A DNA stretch of 12,452 bases from Syntrophales bacterium (lineage in GTDB: Bacteria > Desulfobacterota > Syntrophia > Syntrophales > UBA2251). Shown here piece after piece: positions 6,525 to 12,452 of this stretch. How positions within the stretch are numbered: the stretch's first letter is position 1; each line of letters begins with the position of its first letter. The translations under genes and the position numbers were made by a program. The notes below the pieces were generated by a model. The model ran no database searches, was not told where the DNA came from, and saw only the letters and a program-made list of their open reading frames with translations. The stretch lies in the NCBI GenBank assembly GCA_023230905.1, contig JALNWL010000056.1:1-12452 (forward strand). Direction: 5' to 3'.

Positions 6525-8204
6525 ATGAAGGCAGAGCGATTCTGGAAGAAGCACTGGGATGAAGGGCTGACGGACCTCGATCCGGCCCGGTTCGAAACGA
6601 CCTATACCGAGCTGGTTCGCCCCATCTTCAGGAAATTTCCCGAGAAACCGGCCTGTGCGTATTTCGGCCGGCAAGTCAGCTACGCCGAGCTCGACCGCGC
6701 GGCCAACCGCTTCGCCCACATGCTTTTGACCGAGGGATTTCAGAAGGGCGACGTCGTGGGGATCAGCCTGCCCAACATGCCCGAATATCTCTTCGCCTGG
6801 CTGGGGACGCTCAAGGCGGGGTGCGTCGTCTCGGGCGTCTCGCCGCTCCTGACGACGGCGCAGGTGGCCTATCAGCTCCGCGACAGCAACGCCAAAGGCT
6901 TCGTGACCCTGGACATCACCTTCGCCGACAAGGTGCCGGAGCTCACGGCCCAGCTCGAGGCCCTGCGTTTGATCGTCACGGCCAGGGCGGGGAGTTTCCT
7001 CCCGGGTCTGGAGGGCAAGGTCACGCCGATCGCGGGACGGACGGTGTCCCCCTTCGAGGAAATCCTGGAAGGGGGGAAATACTCAACGGACGAGCCGGGA
7101 GTCGAGATCACGCCGGACGACATCGCCTATCTGCAGTACACCGGCGGGACGACCGGCATGCCCAAGGGGGCGATGCTCAGCCATCGGAATTGCGTCGCCG
7201 ACCTCCTCATCTACCAGACCTGGCTGGGCTGGAAGGAGGGCGAGGTGACGGCGCTCTGCGGGTTCCCCTTCTTCCACATCGCCGGCATCTTCGTGAACGC
7301 CAACGGCATCTATCTGGGCGGGCTGCAGATTCTCATTCCCAACCCCCGCGATACGGAACACATCTGCGCCGAGCTGGAAAAGTACAAACCCTCGCTCCTG
7401 GTGAATGTGCCGGCGCTGTATCAACTGCTCATGGCGAATCCGAAGTTCCGGCAGATGGACCATTCGCATGTGGAAACGTGCATCTCTTCGGCCTCCCCCT
7501 TCCCTGAAGAGGCCCAGAGGGAGTTTGAAAAGATCGTCGGCAAGGGGAAGCTGCTGGAGAATTACGGCATGTCCGAAACGTCGCCGCTCATCGTGTCGAA
7601 TCCGGTGAAGGGCAAGAAAAAGCTGGGGACGATCGGCCTGCCCCTGTTGAATACGGACATCCGGCTGCTCGATCCGGAAACGGGCCGGGAGGTCGCGGTC
7701 GGCGAGCCGGGGGAAATGTGCGTGAAGGGCCCGCAGGTGATGGTCGGTTATTACGGCAAACCGGAGGAGACCCGCAACGTGATCGACGCCGACGGCTACC
7801 TGCACACCGGCGATGTCGTCGTCCAGGACGAGGAAGGCTACCTCCGGGTCGTCGACCGGACCAAGGACATGATCATCGTCAGCGGCTTCAAGGTCTTTTC
7901 GGTCAAGGTCGAGGCGATCCTGGCGGAGCACCCGGCGATCGCGAGCGTGGCCCTGATCGGCATCCCCAATCCGGAACGGCCCGGATCGGAGCTCGTCAAG
8001 GCGTTTGTCCAGCGGGACCCGGGGCATGCCTTTGAGGGGGACGAGGCGGCCTTGATGGAAGACATCCTCGCATTCGCCAGGGCGAAGCTTGCCCCCTACG
8101 AAGTGCCGAAGACGGTGGAATTCAGGAAGGAGCTGCCGCTCACCCCCGTCGGGAAGCTGGACAAGAAACTGCTCCGCCGGGAGGCACGCGGGGACGCCGC
8201 TTGA
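6525..8204 (+). CDS. AMP-dependent acyl-CoA synthetase (FadD/4CL-like), second of the pair
   Basis: The product has 559 residues and all adenylate-forming motifs. The P-loop is YTGGTTGMPKGAMLSH (205-220), A5 is YGMSET (347-352) and TGD is at 428-430. The hinge is DRTKDMIIVSGFKVFS (444-459) and the catalytic lysine is K544 in TPVGKLDKK. It is clearly related to the first ligase but well diverged across the length, notably in the N-terminal third and the hinge (GFKVFS against GGYNIYP). The two are therefore old paralogues, not a recent duplication, and probably use different acids. I chose ATG 6525 because AAGGGGGG lies just upstream of it. The in-frame GTG at 6510 would add five residues and has no ribosome binding site. 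A 145-base gap with a possible promoter separates it from recD2. Confidence 0.92.
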   Translation: MKAERFWKKHWDEGLTDLDPARFETTYTELVRPIFRKFPEKPACAYFGRQVSYAELDRAANRFAHMLLTEGFQKGDVVGISLPNMPEYLFAWLGTLKAGCVVSGVSPLLTTAQVAYQLRDSNAKGFVTLDITFADKVPELTAQLEALRLIVTARAGSFLPGLEGKVTPIAGRTVSPFEEILEGGKYSTDEPGVEITPDDIAYLQYTGGTTGMPKGAMLSHRNCVADLLIYQTWLGWKEGEVTALCGFPFFHIAGIFVNANGIYLGGLQILIPNPRDTEHICAELEKYKPSLLVNVPALYQLLMANPKFRQMDHSHVETCISSASPFPEEAQREFEKIVGKGKLLENYGMSETSPLIVSNPVKGKKKLGTIGLPLLNTDIRLLDPETGREVAVGEPGEMCVKGPQVMVGYYGKPEETRNVIDADGYLHTGDVVVQDEEGYLRVVDRTKDMIIVSGFKVFSVKVEAILAEHPAIASVALIGIPNPERPGSELVKAFVQRDPGHAFEGDEAALMEDILAFARAKLAPYEVPKTVEFRKELPLTPVGKLDKKLLRREARGDAA

Positions 8205-8263
8205 CAGCGGCGCCGGCCGATCCGGACGAAGGGGTGAGCGGTGACGCCGGGGCGTGAAACCCT

Positions 8264-8292
8264 TTGCATTCGCTCCGGGAGTGGCCTAAAGT
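8264..8292 (+). promoter_or_regulatory. Possible weak promoter for the RecD2-type helicase gene
   Basis: TTGCAT (8264-8269) is followed by a 17-base spacer and TAAAGT (8287-8292). The -35 matches three and the -10 four consensus positions. It lies in the 145-base gap after the second ligase, about 60 bases before the helicase start, where a change of transcription unit would be expected. The helicase could equally be read through from the ligase operon, as no terminator hairpin with a T-run was seen in the gap. Confidence 0.3.
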
Positions 8293-8349
8293 GGCGCTGC
8301 GCGCGCCGGACGCCGGTCGACGCCCACCCGGGACCGGAAGGGATGGCCC

Positions 8350-10539
8350 ATGGCGAATGAACCCTTGGCGGAACTCCGCGGACAGATCGAACGGATCACC
8401 TACGCCAACGAGGAAAACGGCTATACCGTTGCCCGGGTCAAGGTCCCCGGCCGCAAGGACCTCGTCACCGTCATCGGGCACATCGTCAATCCGACCCCGG
8501 GCGAGGTCCTCTCGATGCGGGGCGAGTGGGGCCGCCACCCGAAGTACGGGGAGCAGTTCCGGATCGTCTCCTGCGAAAGCGGCGTTCCCGCCACGGGGTC
8601 CGGGCTCGAGAAGTACCTGGGCTCGGGACTGATCCGGGGGATCGGCCCGGTCATGGCCAAACGGATCGTCCGGCGGTTCAAGGGCGAGACCCTCCACGTC
8701 ATCGAAACCGCGATCGGCCGGCTGGCCGAGATCGAGGGGATCGGCCCCAAGCGGATCGCGATGATCCGGAAGGCGTGGGACGAGCAGAAGGAAATCCGCG
8801 CCATCATGATCTTCCTGCAGGACCACGGGGTTGGGGCCGGTTACGCCGCCCGGATCTTCAGGCACTACGGGAACGACGCGATCGCCGTTGTCCGGGAGAA
8901 CCCGTACCGCCTGGCGACGGATGTCTTCGGGATCGGTTTCCTCACCGCCGATCGGATCGCGGAGAAGCTCGGCTTCGCCCGGGACTCCGAATTCCGCGCG
9001 GAGGCGGGGCTCTTCTACGTCCTGCACGTCCTGACCGAAGAGGGCCACGTCTACTACCCCCGCGAGCCCCTGATCGAGCGGTGCCGCGAGATGCTCGCAA
9101 TCGACCGGGAGATCCTCGACCGGGCGCTGGCGCGCCTCGCCGCGGACAGGCGGATCATCCTGGAGGCCCCGGACCCCGATCCGGCGGACGCCCGGGAAAA
9201 CGACCAGGCGGTCTACCTGGCCGGGTATTTCCTCGCCGAGACCCTGCTTGCCCGCCACCTCCGGACCCTGGTCGAGACGCCGCGGACCGTGCGGGAGATC
9301 GATGCGGAGAAGGCGATCCCCTGGCTCGAGGCGAAGCTCGGCATCGTCCTGGCCGAAAAGCAGGTCGAGGCGATCCGCGCCGTCGCCGGCCACAAGGTCC
9401 TGGTCGTCACGGGCGGACCCGGGACGGGGAAGACGACGATCATCAACGCGATGATCCGCGTCTTCGCGGGGCTTAAGAAGAAGATCCTGCTCGCCGCCCC
9501 GACCGGCCGGGCCGCGAAGCGGATGACCGAGGCCACGGGCCACGAGGCCAAAACGATCCACCGCCTCCTCGAATACAGCTTCCAGACGGGCGGGTTTCTG
9601 CGCAACGCCGATGCGCCGCTCGACGGCGACCTCGTCATCATCGACGAGGCCTCGATGATCGACACCCTCCTGATGCACTACCTGCTCAAGGCCGTGCCGC
9701 CCCGGTCGACGTTTGTCCTCGTGGGCGATGTCAACCAACTCCCCTCCGTCGGCGCGGGGAACGTCCTGAAGGACATCATCGACGCCGGGGTCGTCCCGGT
9801 CATCGAGCTGAACGAGATCTTCCGCCAGGCCGGCGAGAGTTCGATCGTCGTCAACGCCCACCGCATCAACGCGGGGCAGATGCCCGCGCTGGCGACTTCC
9901 CGGGAGCGGCTCGACGATTTCTACTTCATCGAACAGGAGGACCCCGGGCGCGTGCTCGAGCTGATCATCACCCTGGTGAAGGAGCGGATTCCCCGGCGCT
10001 TCGGCCTCGATCCCATCGACGACGTCCAGGTCCTGACCCCGATGCACCGCGGGATCGTGGGGGGGATCAACCTGAACGCGGAACTCCAGAAGGCGCTCAA
10101 CCCCGGCGAGGAAGGCATCAGCCGGATGGGACGGCTCTTCCGGGCGGGCGACAAGGTGATGCAGATTTCCAACAACTACGACAAGGAGATCTTCAACGGG
10201 GACATCGGCCGGATCTCCGGGATCGACCGGGAGGCGCAGGAACTGACGGTCTCAATCGACGGCCGGGAGATCCTTTACGACTTCTCGGAGCTGGACGAGC
10301 TTGCACACGCCTACGCGGTCTCCATCCACAAATCCCAGGGCTCCGAGTATCCGGCCGTGGTCATCCCCATCCTGACGCAGCACTACGTCCTGCTCCAGCG
10401 GAATCTTCTCTACACCGGGGTCACCCGGGGGAAGAAACTAGTCGTCCTCATCGGGACGAAAAAGGCGCTGGCCATCGCGATCGGGAACAACCGGACGGAG
10501 GCGAGGTATACGCGCCTGCGGGCGCGGCTGCGGGCCTGA
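8350..10539 (+). CDS. recD2: RecD2-type ATP-dependent DNA helicase (RecD/TraA family)
   Basis: The product has 729 residues, the length expected of RecD2, a 5'-3' superfamily 1B DNA helicase that works without RecB and RecC. The N-terminal OB-like region (LRGQIERITYANEENGYTVARV) is diagnostic of RecD2. Helix-hairpin-helix elements follow at GLIRGIGPVMAKRI (93-106) and IEGIGPKRIAMI (128-139), with a further GIG element near 194-196. The motor has Walker A GGPGTGKTT (355-363), a GRAAKRM motif (387-392), Walker B VIIDEASM (429-436) and motif III LVGDVNQLPSVGAG (457-470). It also has the EIFRQ arginine (R492), AVSIHKSQGSEYP (656-668) and LLYTGVTRGKK (687-697) with R693. All motifs are intact. The start has GGAAGGG about seven bases upstream. 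The role is genome maintenance; a link to the ligases is not implied. Confidence 0.93.
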   Translation: MANEPLAELRGQIERITYANEENGYTVARVKVPGRKDLVTVIGHIVNPTPGEVLSMRGEWGRHPKYGEQFRIVSCESGVPATGSGLEKYLGSGLIRGIGPVMAKRIVRRFKGETLHVIETAIGRLAEIEGIGPKRIAMIRKAWDEQKEIRAIMIFLQDHGVGAGYAARIFRHYGNDAIAVVRENPYRLATDVFGIGFLTADRIAEKLGFARDSEFRAEAGLFYVLHVLTEEGHVYYPREPLIERCREMLAIDREILDRALARLAADRRIILEAPDPDPADARENDQAVYLAGYFLAETLLARHLRTLVETPRTVREIDAEKAIPWLEAKLGIVLAEKQVEAIRAVAGHKVLVVTGGPGTGKTTIINAMIRVFAGLKKKILLAAPTGRAAKRMTEATGHEAKTIHRLLEYSFQTGGFLRNADAPLDGDLVIIDEASMIDTLLMHYLLKAVPPRSTFVLVGDVNQLPSVGAGNVLKDIIDAGVVPVIELNEIFRQAGESSIVVNAHRINAGQMPALATSRERLDDFYFIEQEDPGRVLELIITLVKERIPRRFGLDPIDDVQVLTPMHRGIVGGINLNAELQKALNPGEEGISRMGRLFRAGDKVMQISNNYDKEIFNGDIGRISGIDREAQELTVSIDGREILYDFSELDELAHAYAVSIHKSQGSEYPAVVIPILTQHYVLLQRNLLYTGVTRGKKLVVLIGTKKALAIAIGNNRTEARYTRLRARLRA

Positions 10540-10614
10540 CGACGCCGTGCGGCGCCGCCGCCGGGCGGGACGTTGGGAGCCGAGTCCGGTCATGCCCGCC
10601 CGCCGTTTCTGCAT

Positions 10615-12452
10615 TCATTTTCGCCTGGTCCGCGCCGTGGGCGGGGCCGACCGGGGATCGTCCGGCCAGGGGTGACGCGGGTAGCGGCCCATCAGTTCCC
10701 GCTTCACCGCGGGATAGGCGCGCTCCCAGAACCCGTCGAGGTCCCGGGTGATCTGCACGGGGCGCCCGGCCGGGGAGAGCAGGTGGAGCAGGACCGGCTC
10801 GCCGCAGAGGCGCGGCGTCTCGCGGCACCCGAAGAACTCCTGGAGGCGGGCGGCAACGACCGGGATGGCGCCGGATTCATAGTCGATCCGCCTGCGGGTC
10901 CCCGACGGGAGCGCCAGGAATTCGGGGGCGAGCGCCTCGAGGGCGCGCCGGTTTTTGCCGCCCACGCGGCCGTCCAGGGCGTGCAGCAGCGCCTCCGGCG
11001 AAAAGACCGCGCCGCCGTCCCAGCGGCCGAACGGCAGGAGCCACCCCTCGACCTCCGCGAGCAGGGCGGTGTCCGAAAAGCCGGGCCACCCCTCCCGGCG
11101 GCCGCGGGCCTCCACGAAGCGGCAGCGGGCGAGCAGGCGCCGGGACGCCTCCGACCAGGGCGGCCGTCCAGACCGTCCCGGCCGATCCGCTCGCGCGCGG
11201 CCTGCCGAAGCGCCTCCGGCGGCGCCGCGGCGCCGCGGGCCTCCACGAGCACGATCCGCCCCACGCGGACCTCCGTGCGGGAGCGGGGCACCCATCCCTC
11301 CCAGGCAAACAGATGCACCGTCTCCGGCTGCCCGGCGAGTCCCCCCTCGATTTCCCCGCGGGTCACCGGGGCGGCCAGAAAGACCCGCGCCTCCGTCTCC
11401 CCTCCGTCCAGATCCGCCGCGACGAGGAACGCCTCCCGCGCGAGGGGACCGGTTACGCGCGCCCCCCGCCCGGTGGCCAGGACGAATCGGGCGGCCTCGC
11501 CCAGGTGGCCGCCGCCGACGCGCTGGGCGGCGCGGTCCGGATAGGCGAACAGCAGGAGGCGACCGGCGAGGTCCGGATCGATCTCCGCCGCGCGGAGGAC
11601 GCCGGCCCCGGGACCCGCCGCCCGCAGGATGCGTTCCGCCTCCCGGCCGATCCGTTGCGCGACGTCCGGCCGCAAGGCGCTTTTTACCCCCCGCGCCCGG
11701 GCGGCCCAGGCCGCAAGCCGGTCGCGGAAATCCGGATCGTCCCCGCCCAGTGGATCTCCCTCCTCCAGCAGGGCGGCGGTCACGGCGGCCGTGGGCAGCC
11801 ATCCCCGCGCCAGGGCATTCAGGACCATGCAGGCCAGGCGCGGGTGCAGACCCAGCCCGGCCGCCTGCCGGCCGGAGGCGGTGATCCGCCCGGCCCCGTC
11901 GATCAGTCCCAGCGCCTTCAGAAGGGTTCCGGCCTGCTGGAGGGCGCCGGCGGGCGGCGGCGTGATCCAGGTCAGGTCGAGCGGGGAGACCGCCCCCCAG
12001 AGGGCCGTTTCGAGTAGGAGCGGGGCGAGGTCCGCCTCCAGGATCTCCGGCGGCGAGAACGGCCGCCGCGGGGCGTCGGAGTGCCACCAGCGCAGGCAGA
12101 TTCCCGGCCCCAGACGTCCGGCCCGGCCCTGGCGCTGCCGCGCGGAGGCCACGCTGATCTCCACGGTCTCCCAGTGGTCCATGCCGGTGCGGGGGTGAAA
12201 GCGGACCCGGCGCTCCAGGCCGGAATCCACGACGGCGCGCACCCCGGGGATCGTGAGGCTGGTTTCGGCGACGTTCGTGGCCAGGATGATCCGGCGCGCC
12301 GCCGCGGCCGGGGGGTCCAGCACCTGCCGCTGCGCCGCCGGGGGCAGGCGGCCGTGGAGGACGGCGATATCCGGGGCGAGCGCCGGCCGGGCATGCACCA
12401 GCGCCTCCCGCGCGAGCCGGATCTCGCGGAAGCCCGGCAGGAAGACCAGGAC
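10615..12452 (-). CDS. hrpB: ATP-dependent helicase HrpB, 3' part, with an apparent -1 frameshift near 11161
   Basis: The gene enters from the right edge; the first visible residues are VLVFLPGFREIR. The Walker A and DEAH box (about the first quarter of a protein of roughly 830 residues) are outside. Visible parts are motif V NVAETSLTIPGV (12240-12275), motif VI QRQGRAGR (12114-12137), the HA2-like region with LGLHPRLACMVLNAL and LLEEGDPL, and the HrpB-specific C-terminus. That C-terminus ends in YPAVKRELMGRYPRHPWPDDP and an Arg/Lys tail. The frame that carries the motifs reads to ARERIGRDGLDG and then loses homology. The continuation, PWSEASRRLLARCRF, lies in another frame from about 11160 down to the stop at 10615-10617. 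One missing base around 11161-11166 explains this. The break is either a true mutation, which would lose about 180 C-terminal residues, or a sequencing/assembly error. HrpB is a DEAH helicase whose exact cellular role is not well established. It converges with recD2, 75 bases apart. Confidence 0.88.
   Translation of the reverse strand, partial: PGLPAGLPRDPARAGGAGACPAGARPGYRRPPRPPAPGGAAAGAGPPGRGGAPDHPGHERRRNQPHDPRGARRRGFRPGAPGPLSPPHRHGPLGDRGDQRGLRAAAPGPGRTSGAGNLPALVALRRPAAAVLAAGDPGGGPRPAPTRNGPLGGGLPARPDLDHAAARRRPPAGRNPSEGAGTDRRGRADHRLRPAGGRAGSAPAPGLHGPECPGAGMAAHGRRDRRPAGGGRSTGRGRSGFPRPACGLGRPGAGGKKRLAAGRRATDRPGGGTHPAGGGSRGRRPPRGGDRSGPRRSPPAVRLSGPRRPARRRRPPGRGRPIRPGHRAGGARNRSPRAGGVPRRGGSGRRGDGGAGLSGRPGDPRGNRGGTRRAAGDGASVCLGGMGAPLPHGGPRGADRARGGPRRRGAAGGASAGRARADRPGRSGRPPWSEASRRLLARCRFVEARGRREGWPGFSDTALLAEVEGWLLPFGRWDGGAVFSPEALLHALDGRVGGKNRRALEALAPEFLALPSGTRRRIDYESGAIPVVAARLQEFFGCRETPRLCGEPVLLHLLSPAGRPVQITRDLDGFWERAYPAVKRELMGRYPRHPWPDDPRSAPPTARTRRK

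Noticed and set aside
8140..10047. Long open frame (635 codons) on the minus strand across recD2
   Set aside because: It is the same GC-driven antisense artefact. The product is dominated by Asp, Arg, Gly and Pro, and the plus-strand frame encodes a complete helicase.
10540..10614. GC-rich inverted repeat CGCCG-TG-CGGCG between the convergent recD2 and hrpB genes as a terminator
   Set aside because: The loop would be only two bases and no T-run follows on either strand. Such short repeats are expected by chance in sequence this rich in G and C.
12114..12137. QRQGRAGR instead of the more common QRRGRAGR or QRAGRAGR in HrpB motif VI
   Set aside because: The third position varies among DEAH helicases, and the arginines of the motif are all present.

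Overview
This is a GC-rich, gene-dense chromosomal stretch. It looks like a strictly or facultatively anaerobic deltaproteobacterium of the Desulfobacterota/Syntrophales kind. That placement is an inference from the gene mix: a TIGR04076-family protein, a solo PAS_10 protein, a CrtI/RetSat-like flavoprotein, several FadD-type ligases and a crotonase. No rRNA or other phylogenetic marker is present. I found no tRNA, rRNA, CRISPR array, insertion sequence or prophage.

Layout. Positions 1-264 hold the 3' end of an enoyl-CoA hydratase-family gene (+). A 205-base gap follows, containing a decayed copy of the 5' end of a TIGR04076 gene (about 355-446). Next come a YhhN/TMEM86-type membrane protein (470-1126, +) and, 13 bases on, the intact TIGR04076 gene (1140-1436, +). 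Facing these on the minus strand are a FAD-dependent phytoene desaturase/retinol saturase-like oxidoreductase (1539-3137) and, upstream of it, a 143-residue PAS protein (3282-3713). A divergent promoter region (3714-3989) separates this minus-strand pair from a plus-strand set. That set comprises a TetR/AcrR regulator (3990-4694) and two distinct acyl-CoA synthetases (4760-6427 and 6525-8204). A RecD2-type helicase (8350-10539, +) follows, probably from its own weak promoter. The minus-strand hrpB helicase gene (10615 to beyond 12452) converges on it and carries an apparent one-base frameshift near 11161.

How the genes work together. The centre of the window reads as a lipid or carboxylic-acid module. 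The TetR regulator probably controls the two ligases that activate acids to CoA thioesters, and the crotonase fragment at the left edge fits beta-oxidation chemistry. The divergent PAS protein and flavoprotein may be co-regulated with them, since the promoter region between the two sets is short and contains a candidate operator. The two helicases are housekeeping genes for DNA (RecD2) and probably RNA (HrpB) and are not evidently linked to the lipid module.

Most of the window is ordinary. The observations best worth a second look are the duplicated TIGR04076 fragment flanking yhhN, the hrpB frameshift, and the divergent TetR-ligase/PAS-flavoprotein arrangement with its palindrome at the predicted transcription start.
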